NCBI RefSeq assembly: GCF_014649655.1
Contig: NZ_BMTL01000033.1
Location: forward strand, 52,479 to 116,478
Direction: 5' to 3'
DNA from: Streptomyces humidus
GTDB taxonomy: Bacteria > Actinomycetota > Actinomycetes > Streptomycetales > Streptomycetaceae
DNA: 64,000 bases
Of this stretch, positions 51,885 through 60,373 are shown in pieces. The number at the start of each line of letters is the position of its first letter. Position 1 is the stretch's first letter. Under the pieces are notes generated by a model. The model saw nothing but the letters and a program-made list of their open reading frames with translations. It made no database searches and was not told the DNA's origin. Both the position numbers and the translations under genes were made by a program.

Positions 51885-53316
51885 ACAGGCGGACGCTGGC
51901 GTTGCCGTCCGCGAAGTAGGCCACCGCCGACAGCGACGCAGCCGACAGCTCCATGCGGAACAGGGAGGCGGGCGGGGCGCCGAGGGCGAGCCGGACGAAC
52001 GTCTTGATCGGGGTCACGTGGGTGACCATCAGGACCGTGCGGCCCGCGTACTGCGCGGCCAGTCGGTCGCGGGCGGCCGCGATGCGGACGGCGGTCGCCG
52101 CGAAGCTCTCGCCGCCCCCGGTCGGCTCGGCCTCCGGGTCGGCCAGCCAGGCCTCGAGATCGTCGGGATAGCGCTCACGGACCTCGCCGAAGGTCAGTCC
52201 CTCCCAGGCGCCGAAGTCCGTCTCGATCAGCCCGTCGTCGACGGCGACCTCCAGCCCGAGGCGGGCCGCGACCACGCCGGCGGTCTCCCGGGTGCGGGCC
52301 AGCGGGGAGGCGAGGACGTGCTGGACGGTGCCGCGCCGGGCGAGCGCGGCGGCGACCCGCTCGGCCTGCTCCCTGCCGACGTCCGAGAGGGAGGGATCGG
52401 TGCCGCCGCTGCCGGAGAACTTCTTCTGCGGGGTGAGCGGGGTCTCGCCGTGCCGCAGGAGGACGAAGGTCGCGGGCGCCCCGAGGTCCGGGGCAGCGCC
52501 CCAGCCGACCGTGGGGGCGGCGACGGTCCGCGCCGCGCGTATGTCGGACGCGGCCGCCGACCGCGACGCGTCAGCCGCGGCGGCCTTCGCGGTCCCCGGC
52601 ACGGCGCCCGCGCCGGGGACCGCGAAGGCCGCCGCCCCGACGTCCGCACCGGCGTCCTCGCCTGCGGCCACCCCGACATCCGCCCCGGGGTCCGGGAAGG
52701 CGCGGGCGGCCGTCTTCGGGCCGGGCCGTGTCACGGGCTGCGTCGGTGCGGCGGACGACGACGCGCGGGTACGGGTCAGCGCCTCGCGGGCCTTCGCCGC
52801 GCCCGCGACGGCGTCGCCGGGAGGCCCGGACGGCTCGGGAGCCGGCGAGGCCGCGGGGGTCCGGGCGGCGAGCGCGGCCTTGGACGCCCCGGCGTCCCAC
52901 TGCTCGCCTCGCTTGCCCGCGTCCATCGCCTCGTTGGCCAGCCGGTCGGCGTGCTTGTTCTGCTCGCGCGGGATCCACTCATAGGCGACCTGCCCGGCCG
53001 GAAGCACCCGGGCCGCCTCCGCGGCGAGCGGCTTCATGTCGGGGTGCTTGATCTTCCAGCGGCCCGACATCTGCTCGACGACCAGCTTGGAGTCCATGCG
53101 CACGCGCACCGTCGCCGAGGGGTCGAGCTCACGGGCTGCCAGCAGCCCTGCCACCAGCCCCCGGTACTCGGCCACGTTGTTGGTGGCGACGCCGATGTAC
53201 TCGGCGCGCTCGGCGAGCGTCTCTCCGGTCGCCGCGTCGATCACCACGCTGCCGTAGCCCGCGGGTCCCGGGTTGCCCCGCGACCCGCCGTCCGCCTCGA
53301 CGATGAACTCCCGCAC
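51859..53316 (-). CDS. Bifunctional RNase HI / histidine phosphatase protein
   Basis: The 485-residue protein has an N-terminal RNase HI domain with D8 (EADGGSRGNPGPAGYG), E in TNNVAEYRG, D in RMDSKLVVEQ and the last Asp in KHADRLAN. An Ala/Gly/Pro-rich linker (about 140-270) follows. The C-terminal phosphoglycerate-mutase-like phosphatase has LLRHGETPLT, SPLARTRETA and VTHVTPIKTF. Mycobacterial orthologues combine RNase HI and alpha-ribazole phosphatase (CobC-like) activity. The linker is unusually long and repetitive. ATG 53316. Confidence 0.94.
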   Translation of the reverse strand: MREFIVEADGGSRGNPGPAGYGSVVIDAATGETLAERAEYIGVATNNVAEYRGLVAGLLAARELDPSATVRVRMDSKLVVEQMSGRWKIKHPDMKPLAAEAARVLPAGQVAYEWIPREQNKHADRLANEAMDAGKRGEQWDAGASKAALAARTPAASPAPEPSGPPGDAVAGAAKAREALTRTRASSSAAPTQPVTRPGPKTAARAFPDPGADVGVAAGEDAGADVGAAAFAVPGAGAVPGTAKAAAADASRSAAASDIRAARTVAAPTVGWGAAPDLGAPATFVLLRHGETPLTPQKKFSGSGGTDPSLSDVGREQAERVAAALARRGTVQHVLASPLARTRETAGVVAARLGLEVAVDDGLIETDFGAWEGLTFGEVRERYPDDLEAWLADPEAEPTGGGESFAATAVRIAAARDRLAAQYAGRTVLMVTHVTPIKTFVRLALGAPPASLFRMELSAASLSAVAYFADGNASVRLFNDTSHLR

Positions 53317-53341
53317 GGAAACAAGCCTCTCAGCGGCGCGG

Positions 53342-54085
53342 CTACAGGCCGGACTCGGACGTGCGCACCAGGATGCGGCGGCAGTTCTCGCACCGGACGA
53401 CCGTGGTGGGGGCGGCCGAGCGGATGTCGTTGATGTCGGTGATCGCCAGCTCCTGGCGGCAGCCCTGACAGGTGCGCTGGTAGAGCTTGGCCGCGCCGAT
53501 GCCGCCCTGCTGCTCGCGCAGCTTGTCGTAGAGCTTGAGCAGGTCGGCGGGGACGGATCCGGCGATGACCTCGCGCTCCTTCGTCGCCGAGGCCGCCTGG
53601 CCGTCGAGCTCCTCGAAGGCCGCGTCCCGGCGCGCGGTGGCGTCGTCGATCTTCCCCTGCACGGACCCGACCCGCTCGGTCAGCTCCGCGACCCGCTCCT
53701 GGGCGCTCTCGCGGCGCTCCATGACCTCCAGGACGACGTCCTCCAGGTCTCCCTGCCGCTTGGCGAGGGAGACGATCTCCTTCTGGAGGTTCTCCAGGTC
53801 CTTGGGAGAGGTGACGGCCCCGGAGTCGAGCCGCTGCTGGTCGCGGGCGGCGCGCTGACGCACCTGGTCGACGTCCTGCTCGGCCTTGGTCTGCTCGCGG
53901 GCGGTGTCGCCCTCCTCGGTCTGCGCGGCGACGAGGAGGTCGCGCAGCTGGGTGAGGTCCTTGGTCAGCGACTCGATCTCGGCGTGCTCGGGCAGGGACC
54001 TGCGCTTGTGCGCGAGCTGCTGCAGACGGACGTCGAGGGCCTGGACGTCGAGGAGTCGGATCTGGTCGGCGGGCTCGGCGTTCAG
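53342..54085 (-). CDS. Coiled-coil zinc-ribbon protein with probable CTG start
   Basis: About 247 residues. A long coiled coil (QIRLLDVQALDVRLQQLAHK to about residue 180) leads to a C4 zinc ribbon (RTCQGCRQEL ... VVRCENCRRIL). The family (C4-type zinc ribbon, CT398-like) is near-universal in actinobacteria next to Nif3 proteins; its role is undefined, perhaps in RNA or protein handling. Homologues begin MNAEPADQIRLLDV; here the corresponding codon at 54085 is CTG, overlapping the Nif3 stop as CTGA. The first GTG (53863) would delete a third of the coiled coil, so CTG initiation is likely. Confidence 0.85.
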   Translation of the reverse strand: MNAEPADQIRLLDVQALDVRLQQLAHKRRSLPEHAEIESLTKDLTQLRDLLVAAQTEEGDTAREQTKAEQDVDQVRQRAARDQQRLDSGAVTSPKDLENLQKEIVSLAKRQGDLEDVVLEVMERRESAQERVAELTERVGSVQGKIDDATARRDAAFEELDGQAASATKEREVIAGSVPADLLKLYDKLREQQGGIGAAKLYQRTCQGCRQELAITDINDIRSAAPTTVVRCENCRRILVRTSESGL

Positions 54086-54948
54086 TTGGGGGCTCCCGTT
54101 GAGCTAGAGGTGGCGTCGGACGCCACGTGGGCGGTCCAGGGGTCGGTGACCGTGCGGGAGACGTGGACCCTGAGGTCCCATCCCCGACGGTCGGAGATCT
54201 CGTCGAGCTGGGTCGCGGCCAGCTCGCACCAGGGCCACTCGGTGGCCCAGTGCGCCGCGTCGAGCAGCGCGAGAGGACGGGGGGCGCCGGCCGCCATGAA
54301 CTCCGACGCCGGGTGGTGGCGCAGGTCCGCGGTGAGGAAGGCGTCGACGCCGGCCGCCCGGACCTGCTCGAACAGGCTGTCCCCGGAGCCGCCGCTGACG
54401 GCCACGGTCCGTACGAGCGCCTCCGGGTCCCCGGCCACCCGGATGCCCTGCGCGGTGGCGGGCAGGCGCGCGGCGGCGCGGGCGGCGAGTTCGCGGACGG
54501 TGACCGGGTGGTCGAGCTCGCAGACCCGCCCGAGGCCGCGCCGCCCCTCGCCGTCGCTCGGGTCCGGCACCAGGGGGCCGACGACCCGCAGGTCGAGGGC
54601 GCCGGCGAGGGCGTCGCTGACTCCGGGGTCGGCGGTGTCGGCGTTGGTGTGGGCGACGAGCAGGGCGATGTCGTTCTTGATGAGGGTGTGCACGACACGG
54701 CCCTTGAAGGTGGTGGCCGCGACGGTCGTCGTCCCGCGCAGGTACAGCGGGTGGTGGGTGACGAGCAGGTCGGCGCCCAGCTTCACGGCCTCCTCGACGA
54801 TCTCCTGGACCGGGTCGACCGCGAACAGGACCCGGGAGACCTCCTGTCCGGGATCGCCCACGACCGTACCGACCGCGTCCCAGGACTCGGCCCGTTCGGC
54901 GGGCCACAGGTTCTCCAGCGCGGCGATGACTTCAGACAGACGGGGCAC
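54082..54948 (-). CDS. Nif3-like dinuclear metal centre protein
   Basis: The 288-residue protein has AERAESWDAVGTVVGDPGQE, ADLLVTHHPLYLRGTTTV, LLVAHTNADTAD and DAFLTADLRHHPASEF; the HH and HTN motifs are metal ligands. Family members form hexameric rings with a dinuclear metal site; the substrate is disputed (GTP cyclohydrolase I-like or nucleotide-related roles). It is the first gene of the Nif3, zinc-ribbon, RNase H run, a layout conserved across Streptomyces. ATG 54948. Confidence 0.94.
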   Translation of the reverse strand: MPRLSEVIAALENLWPAERAESWDAVGTVVGDPGQEVSRVLFAVDPVQEIVEEAVKLGADLLVTHHPLYLRGTTTVAATTFKGRVVHTLIKNDIALLVAHTNADTADPGVSDALAGALDLRVVGPLVPDPSDGEGRRGLGRVCELDHPVTVRELAARAAARLPATAQGIRVAGDPEALVRTVAVSGGSGDSLFEQVRAAGVDAFLTADLRHHPASEFMAAGAPRPLALLDAAHWATEWPWCELAATQLDEISDRRGWDLRVHVSRTVTDPWTAHVASDATSSSTGAPN

Positions 54949-54987
54949 GAGCAGAAGGCTACCTGTCCCCTCTACGAGCCAGTACCG

Positions 54988-55063
54988 CCCGTACCGCCGG
55001 CTCTCGCGTCCACGAGCCGCAACGGCCCGTACCGCCGGCTCTCACGTCCACGAGCCGGTACGG
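54988..55063. repeat. 38-bp direct repeat in the Nif3 upstream region
   Basis: The block starting CCCGTACCGCCGGCTCTC at 54988 recurs at 55026 with few changes and continues with CGTCCACGAGCCG. A shorter related CCAGTACCGCC precedes it. It lies between divergent genes and may include promoter elements. Confidence 0.7.
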
Positions 55064-55238
55064 CCCTACCGGTGCCCCGGCCGCGACGGAGGGCCGTCGG
55101 AGGGCTGGGCGATGCACAGGCGTTCCCCGGACCTCAGGCGAATCGCTTCTGCACCACTCTTACGAGGGAAGAAGGCTGCTCGTAGGCCCCCTGTCGTCGC
55201 ATGCGAAAACTAGCTTCGTCGCCGGAGGTGACGGAACG

Positions 55239-56411
55239 ATGACGATGCCGGCCTGTGTGATCGAGCCCGCCGCAGCGGACGGCGAGCCCCTCGAGCCCCC
55301 ACCGCACGGGGACTGCGTTATCACGGCGAACGGCGCCTACGCCGCCCGCCTCGCCCGCGACGGCGACTCCTGGTTCCCGGAGCGCTGGACCCTGGACGGC
55401 CCCGAGCCCTACGCCGTGCCGCTGCCCGGCAACCAGCCGGAGGAGCCCGGCACCGAGGTGCACCCGATGGCCGACGGCCGGGTCCTCATCCGGCGGTTCG
55501 CCGACGGGCGGCACGCCTTCTCGCTGTTGTACCCCGCCGGCCCCGGCACGGGCGAGCTGCCGCTGGGCGCGGTCGAGTGTCCCGACGAGGGCGCCCGGCT
55601 GCGGCTGCTCCCGCCGGCCCCCTGCGGGGAACGCGCGTACGCCCTGGCCGTCGACCGCTTCACGACCAGCGTGTGGCTGGTCGCGGGCGGCTCCTTCGGC
55701 CCCGAGCACCTCGCCGAGATCCCCGGCCGCTGCTCCGGCGGCGTCTGGCTGGACCGCACGGGCCGCATGCTCGCGCTGGACCGTGAGATCGCCGGCCGGA
55801 CCAAGACCGTCGTGGTGGACCTCGAGCGCGGCGGCGAGGTGTCCCCCCTGCTGCAGATCGCCGCCGACAGCGACGACCGCCTGCTGCTCGCCGACCCCGA
55901 CAGCGGGCTGTCGCTCATCGCCTCGGACGCCCCCTCGCCGGGAGAGACCCGCCTGGGCTGGGGGGTCCTCGGCAGCACGCTGCCGGTCCGCTTCCCGGAG
56001 TGCCTGCGGCTGCCCGATCTCGCGCTCACGCCCTTCGCGATCCAGCCGGGCCAGATGCTCGCGCCGGAGGCCTGCGCGGTGGCGCTCCGCATCGACGGCC
56101 CCTTCGGCGCCTGGGTCGGCGTCTGGCGCCCCGCCGAACGCAGGCTGCACCAGCTCGAGGCCCCGGACGGATGGTTGGCGGGCAGCGGACTGTGGACGCC
56201 GGACGGCGTGCTGCGTCTGCCGTACGCCACCGGGGCCGAACCGTGCGGTGTGGCGCCGCTGACCGCGCCGGTCGCACCCCCGCCCCGAGATGCCGCCGAC
56301 GGCGAACCCGCACCCTCGGAGGCAGCGTCGCCACCGGGGGCGTCGGCGCCCCCCGCGCCCTGTCCGATCCCTCTCCAACAGGCCCCGCTCGGCGGCCTTG
56401 TAACGAAGTAG
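55239..56411 (+). CDS. Hypothetical propeller-like protein conserved in Streptomyces
   Basis: The 390-residue protein has repeating beta-rich blocks ending in aromatic/Gly motifs (WTLDGPEPYAVPLPGN, VWLDRTGRMLALDREIAGRT, PFGAWVGVWRPAERRLHQLE), like a beta-propeller. A Pro/Ala-rich tail follows (about 345-375). No signal peptide, membrane segment or catalytic motif is visible and I cannot assign a function. ATG 55239 has a strong GGAGGTGA site. It may be transcribed with the small His-rich ORF 97 bp downstream. Confidence 0.8.
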   Translation: MTMPACVIEPAAADGEPLEPPPHGDCVITANGAYAARLARDGDSWFPERWTLDGPEPYAVPLPGNQPEEPGTEVHPMADGRVLIRRFADGRHAFSLLYPAGPGTGELPLGAVECPDEGARLRLLPPAPCGERAYALAVDRFTTSVWLVAGGSFGPEHLAEIPGRCSGGVWLDRTGRMLALDREIAGRTKTVVVDLERGGEVSPLLQIAADSDDRLLLADPDSGLSLIASDAPSPGETRLGWGVLGSTLPVRFPECLRLPDLALTPFAIQPGQMLAPEACAVALRIDGPFGAWVGVWRPAERRLHQLEAPDGWLAGSGLWTPDGVLRLPYATGAEPCGVAPLTAPVAPPPRDAADGEPAPSEAASPPGASAPPAPCPIPLQQAPLGGLVTK

Positions 56412-56508
56412 CTGCGGTTGGCGTGGCCGCCTGGATCCGCCCCTCGGTGTGCTGGATAAAATCACCCGGCTGTAAAGAAAGATCATGTTGACGGGGTGAA
56501 CTTTTCCG

Positions 56509-56688
56509 ATGAACGACACCAGCACGATGCGGCCTTTGTCCGCCGACTCCCAGGAGACGGCCGGTCACGGCCGGCACCGGGGCCCGGTCTCGTCCCACGA
56601 CGGCGACTCGGCACCGCACGGCCGGCACCGCAAGCCGTCCGAGAACGCCGAGAGCAGGGCCGACGACAGGGCCGAGGTCACCGTCTGA
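56509..56688 (+). CDS. Small 59-residue His/Ser-rich protein
   Basis: ATG 56509, with GGGGTGA about 10 nt upstream, gives MNDTSTMRPLSADSQETAGH..., a hydrophilic 59-residue protein. It contains two HGRHR motifs (GHGRHRGPVSSH and APHGRHRKPSE) and an acidic end ADDRAEVTV. I recall similar small proteins downstream of the preceding hypothetical in Streptomyces genomes. It could bind metal or nucleic acid, but there is no evidence. A strong hairpin follows, supporting a real transcript end. Confidence 0.65.
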   Translation: MNDTSTMRPLSADSQETAGHGRHRGPVSSHDGDSAPHGRHRKPSENAESRADDRAEVTV

Positions 56689-56736
56689 CGACACCGCAGA
56701 CACACTGAAGGCGACCGAAGGCAACCGAAGGTGACC

Positions 56737-56774
56737 GAAGGGGTTCGGCCGTCCGTGGACGGCCGAACCCCTTC
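56737..56774. terminator. Long terminator hairpin between convergent units
   Basis: GAAGGGGTTCGGCCGTCC (56737-56754) and GGACGGCCGAACCCCTTC (56757-56774) are perfect complements. Preceded by three 10-bp repeats (GAAGGYRACC). It can end both the small gene and the minus-strand SDR operon. Confidence 0.9.
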
Positions 56775-56800
56775 TGCCTGCCCTGCCCACCCTGCGCCCG

Positions 56801-57856
56801 TCACCCTTCGCCGCGTCGCAGTCCCAGCACCTCCGCCGCCGCGAACGTCTCCCCGGCCGGCCGCTGTGCGAAGTGCGCGCCGAGGACGGCGTCCAGCTCC
56901 TCGTAGCCGAACGTGTCCTCCTTGCTGTCGAACTTCGCTTGCACGCGCGGCCGTTCGACGACGGCGACCATGCCGCCGTGCACCACCAGCAGCTGCCCGT
57001 TGATCCGCGCGGCGGCCGGCGAGGCCAGATAGCCGACCAGCGGGGCGACGTGCTCGGGAGCGAGCGGGTCGAGCCCGCCGCCCTCGGGCCCGGACAGCCC
57101 GGCGAAGACGTCCTCCGTCATCCGGGTGCGGGCGCGCGGGCAGATGACGTTGGCCGTCACCCCGTACTTGGCGAGGGCGAGCGCTGTGGACGTCGTCAGT
57201 CCGACGATCCCGCCCTTCGCCGCCGCGTAGTTGGGCTGCCCGGCCGAGCCCGCGAGGAACGCCTCCGACGAGGTGTTCACGATCCGCCCGTACACCGGCG
57301 CCCCGGACGCCTTGGACCGCTCACGCCAGTGTGCGGCGGCGAACCGGGTCGTGTTGAAGTGGCCCTTGAGGTGGACCCGGACGACCGTGTCCCACTCCTC
57401 CTCGGCCATCGAGAAGACCATGCGGTCGCGCAGGATGCCCGCGTTGTTGACCAGCACGTCCAGCTTGCCGAACTCGGCGATCGCCGACTCGACGAGCTGC
57501 CGGGCCTGTGCGAAGTCGGCGACGTCCCCGGTGTGGGCGAACGCGGTGCCGCCGGCCGCCCGGATCTCGCGGGCCACCTCCTCGGCGGGGGCGGCCGACG
57601 CCTCGCCCGAACCGTCGCGGCCGGGCTGCCCGAAGTCGTTGACGACGACGGCCGCGCCCAGCCGGGCCAGTTCGAGCGCCTCGGCCCGGCCCAGCCCGCG
57701 CCCGGCGCCGGTGACGATCGCCGAGAGTCCCGCGAGCGGCAGGGGCGTACGGTGAGACCCGCCGTGGGACACGTCGTGAGAACCGTCGTGAGAACCGTCG
57801 CGGGACTCGTCGTGAGAACCGTCGTGGGACCCGTCGTGGGACCTGTGCTGAGACAT
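56801..57856 (-). CDS. SDR-family 3-oxoacyl/17-beta-hydroxysteroid dehydrogenase-like enzyme with N-terminal repeat
   Basis: The 351-residue SDR has AIVTGAGRGLGRAEALELA, DVLVNNAGILRDRMVFSM and the catalytic GQPNYAAAKGGIVGL (YxxxK). It resembles the dehydrogenase part of multifunctional enzyme 2 (HSD17B4), which acts on 3-hydroxyacyl-CoAs. The first 35 residues are an SHDG/SHDE/SHDV repeat made by a 12-bp DNA repeat and are probably disordered. It follows the alcohol dehydrogenase and MaoC genes on the same strand, suggesting a beta-oxidation-like cycle. ATG 57856; a later start after the repeat would leave the fold intact. Confidence 0.9.
   Translation of the reverse strand: MSQHRSHDGSHDGSHDESRDGSHDGSHDVSHGGSHRTPLPLAGLSAIVTGAGRGLGRAEALELARLGAAVVVNDFGQPGRDGSGEASAAPAEEVAREIRAAGGTAFAHTGDVADFAQARQLVESAIAEFGKLDVLVNNAGILRDRMVFSMAEEEWDTVVRVHLKGHFNTTRFAAAHWRERSKASGAPVYGRIVNTSSEAFLAGSAGQPNYAAAKGGIVGLTTSTALALAKYGVTANVICPRARTRMTEDVFAGLSGPEGGGLDPLAPEHVAPLVGYLASPAAARINGQLLVVHGGMVAVVERPRVQAKFDSKEDTFGYEELDAVLGAHFAQRPAGETFAAAEVLGLRRGEG
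57770..57850. repeat. 12-bp tandem repeat in the SDR 5' coding region
   Basis: Units such as GTCGTGAGAACC and GTCGTGGGACCC recur about seven times in register, encoding His-Asp-Gly-Ser repeats at the N-terminus. In-frame length means copy-number changes keep the frame. Confidence 0.85.
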
Positions 57857-57865
57857 GCGGCGGCC

Positions 57866-58942
57866 TCAGATCTCGATGCACGTACGGAGCGCGGCCCCGG
57901 TGCGCATCTGGTCGAGCGCCTCGTTGATCTCGGCGAGCGCCACACGGTGCGTGATCAGGCCCGACAGGTCGATGCGGCCGGCCCGCCACAGGGCGATCGT
58001 CCGCTCGTAGGAGCGCAGGACGTCGCCGCCGCCGTACATCGAGGGCAGGATCCGCTTCTCGTCGAAGAACAGCTCGAACATGTTGAGCTGGAGGAAGTCG
58101 TCCAGGGCGCCCGCTCCGACGACGACGAGGGTGCCGCCGCGCCGGGTGTTCTCGTACGCGGTCCGCGCGGTCGAGGAGCGGCCGACGACCTCGAAGACGT
58201 AGTCGAACCCCTCGCCCCCGGTGACGAGTTGCTTCGCGCCGGGCAGTTCCTGCGGTGAGACGGCCTTCGTGGCGCCGAAGTTCAGCGCGGCCTCCCGGCG
58301 CGAGGCGACCGGGTCGACGGCGACGATCTCGGCGGCGCCCTTGAGCCGCGCGCCCTGGATCGCCGAGATGCCCACGCCTCCGCAGCCGATGACGGCGACC
58401 GACGAACCGGCCTCCACGTCGGCCGTGTTGAGGGCGGCGCCGAGTCCCGTGGTCACCCCGCACCCGATGAGCGCGGCGATGTCGAAGGGGACGTCGTCGG
58501 GGATCGGGACCGCGCAGCCCGCGTCGACCACGACCTCCTCGGCGAAGGTCCCGGTGCCGGCGAAGCCGAACACGTCCCCGCCAGGACGGCGGAAGTTGGG
58601 CGTGCCCGCGTTCATGAATCCGGCCAGGCACAGTTCGGTCTGGCCGCGCTTGCAGGCGGGACACGCACCGCAGGCGGGCAGCCAGCAGACGACGACCCGG
58701 TCGCCGGGCTTCACCCGGGTGACGCCCTCCCCCACCTCCAGGATCTCGCCCGCGCCCTCGTGGCCGGGCACGAACGGCGCGGGCTGCGGCAGCACCCCGC
58801 CCATCGCGGAGAGGTCCGAGTGGCACAGCCCCGTGGCGCGCACCCGGATCCTGACCCGGCCCGGGCCGAAGCCCACCGCCTCGACGTCGTCGAGGACCTC
58901 CAGCTTGTCCTGACCGATCTCGTGCAGTACGGCTGCGCGCAT
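57866..58942 (-). CDS. Zinc-dependent alcohol dehydrogenase (MDR family)
   Basis: The 358-residue MDR enzyme has GLCHSDL (catalytic Zn Cys), GHEGAGEILEVG, the structural-zinc quartet CGACPACKRGQTELC, and Rossmann SSVAVIGCGGVGISAIQGAR. It resembles class III-like alcohol dehydrogenases of the KstR/fatty-acid context that use NAD or mycothiol-linked cofactors. ATG 58942. It lies between the MaoC and SDR genes, separated from MaoC by a repeat block. It probably oxidises an alcohol or aldehyde made from a lipid or terpenoid substrate. Confidence 0.92.
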   Translation of the reverse strand: MRAAVLHEIGQDKLEVLDDVEAVGFGPGRVRIRVRATGLCHSDLSAMGGVLPQPAPFVPGHEGAGEILEVGEGVTRVKPGDRVVVCWLPACGACPACKRGQTELCLAGFMNAGTPNFRRPGGDVFGFAGTGTFAEEVVVDAGCAVPIPDDVPFDIAALIGCGVTTGLGAALNTADVEAGSSVAVIGCGGVGISAIQGARLKGAAEIVAVDPVASRREAALNFGATKAVSPQELPGAKQLVTGGEGFDYVFEVVGRSSTARTAYENTRRGGTLVVVGAGALDDFLQLNMFELFFDEKRILPSMYGGGDVLRSYERTIALWRAGRIDLSGLITHRVALAEINEALDQMRTGAALRTCIEI

Positions 58943-58977
58943 GGTGCGGCTCCCCTCGGGTCCCCTCGGATCTGGGT

Positions 58978-59120
58978 GGTTCAGAGGTGCTTCAGGAGGT
59001 TGGTTCACGATTGGTTCAGGAGGTGCTTCAGGAGGTGCTTCAGAAGCTGGACCAGGAGGTCGGTCCAGGAAGGCGGTTCAAGAGGTCGGTTCAGGAAGGC
59101 GGTTCAGGAGTGGTCCGGCA
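58978..59120. repeat. Minisatellite of 11-13-bp GGTTCAGGAGGT units
   Basis: About twelve diverged units (GGTTCAGAGGT, GCTTCAGGAGGT, GGTCCAGGAAGGC, ...) occupy the gap between the MaoC stop and the alcohol dehydrogenase start. It resembles the 16-bp array at 4904-4999 in having TTCAGG in each unit. Confidence 0.85.
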
Positions 59121-59128
59121 GGACGTGC

Positions 59129-59986
59129 TCAGGAGTGTTCGACGATCGTGTCGGCGAGGACCGGCGCGTCGTCCCGCTGCACGGCGCTGACGGCCACCCG
59201 GACCGTGCCCTCGCCGCGCCACATGCGGATGCGCAGGGTCTCCCCCGGGAACACCACCCCGGCGAAGCGCGTGGCATAGCAGCGCACCCGGGCGACGTCC
59301 CCGTCGAGCAGCGTGTCGACGACCGCCTTGAGCGTGATGCCGTAGGTGCACAGGCCGTGCAGGATGGGCCGGTCGAACCCGGCGGACTTCGCGAACTCCG
59401 GGTCGGCGTGCAGGGGGTTGTAGTCGCCGGAGAGACGGTAGAGGAGCGCCTGGTCCTCGCGGACGGCCCGCTCCACCTCCTTGTCGGGATCGCCGACGGG
59501 CGGGTCGAGCCGGGCGGACGGGCCCCGGTCGCCGCCCCAGCCGCCCTCCCCGCGGACGAAGATCTGCGCGTCGTTGGTCCACAGCGGCCCGTCCGCGTCG
59601 GCGACCTCGGTGCGCATCACGAGGACGGCGGCCTTGCCCTTGTCGTACACGCCCGCGATGCGTCCGGTGGCGGTGGCCCGGCCCGCGACCGGGAGCGGGC
59701 GGTGGATCTCCAGGCGCTGGCCGCCGTGCAGGACGCGGGCGAGGTCGACCTCGACGCCGGGCATGGACAGTCCGCTGATCACGCCGGGCGAGCCGGAGCC
59801 CGCGACGGTGGCGAAGCTCGGCAGGACGTGCAGCCGGGACTCCAGGGTGTACCGCAGTTCGTCGGGGTCGGTGGCCGGTACGCCCGCGCCGATGCCGAGG
59901 TGGTACAGCTGGACGTCCCGGCGGTCCCAGGTGATCTCGCCGGTCCGGGGTTCGGCGGCGAGCGCCTTGGCTGCGTCGATGGGCAT
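59129..59986 (-). CDS. MaoC-family enoyl-CoA hydratase (Hsd4B-like)
   Basis: The 285-residue double hot-dog protein has the C-terminal hydratase-2 motif YRLSGDYNPLHADPEFAKSA with the catalytic D and H, then FDRPILHGLCTYG. The N-terminal half is a MaoC-like dehydratase fold. It hydrates 2-enoyl-CoA to (R)-3-hydroxyacyl-CoA, the step before the SDR in this operon. A KstR-type palindrome lies about 135 bp upstream. ATG 59986. Confidence 0.92.
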   Translation of the reverse strand: MPIDAAKALAAEPRTGEITWDRRDVQLYHLGIGAGVPATDPDELRYTLESRLHVLPSFATVAGSGSPGVISGLSMPGVEVDLARVLHGGQRLEIHRPLPVAGRATATGRIAGVYDKGKAAVLVMRTEVADADGPLWTNDAQIFVRGEGGWGGDRGPSARLDPPVGDPDKEVERAVREDQALLYRLSGDYNPLHADPEFAKSAGFDRPILHGLCTYGITLKAVVDTLLDGDVARVRCYATRFAGVVFPGETLRIRMWRGEGTVRVAVSAVQRDDAPVLADTIVEHS

Positions 59987-60119
59987 GGGGCTCCTGATCG
60001 CTCGGATCGCTCGGATCGTGTCGAGACCTCGGCACGGCCGTCCGCACCGATCGGCCGCACCGAGGTCGCCACGGGGCCGCGGAACGCGTCCTCGACGGAA
60101 GCAGGAGGACGAGCGGGCC

Positions 60120-60133
60120 TAGAACGCGTTCCA
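60120..60133. promoter_or_regulatory. KstR-like operator TAGAACGCGTTCCA
   Basis: The sequence fits the TNNAACNNGTTNNA consensus of the TetR-family regulator KstR. It lies upstream of the MaoC-ADH-SDR operon, whose Mycobacterium counterparts (Hsd4B/Hsd4A-like) belong to KstR regulons. No tetR gene is in the window. Direct match, inferred function. Confidence 0.6.
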
Positions 60134-60195
60134 GTGCGGCGACCCCCTGTATAGCCCAGGCCCCGGCACTTGTGAAGAGAGCCGACGGCCGACAC

Positions 60196-60210
60196 CTGAC
60201 GGTATGTCAG
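60196..60210. promoter_or_regulatory. CTGAC-GGTAT-GTCAG palindrome
   Basis: A 5-5-5 inverted repeat in the divergent gap between the MaoC operon and the sensor kinase gene. It could be an operator for either; the ligand protein is unknown. No gene is evident in 59987-60373. Confidence 0.4.
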
Positions 60211-60373
60211 AAACAGCAGCCGGTGACATTTGTACCGGCCGGGTCCGTACATCCCGGCACTGCCGCGAGCGGGCCCGGGACCGTAGCGTCGGAGTCGGCC
60301 GCGCCGCCCTGGGGCGGCGAGCACACGAGACGCAGACGAAGACCAAGACGAAAGCGAAGACGGGGGACGGACC

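Noticed and set aside
58978..59120. CRISPR array or iteron origin
   Set aside because: Units vary in length and sequence without spacers, and no replication protein is nearby.
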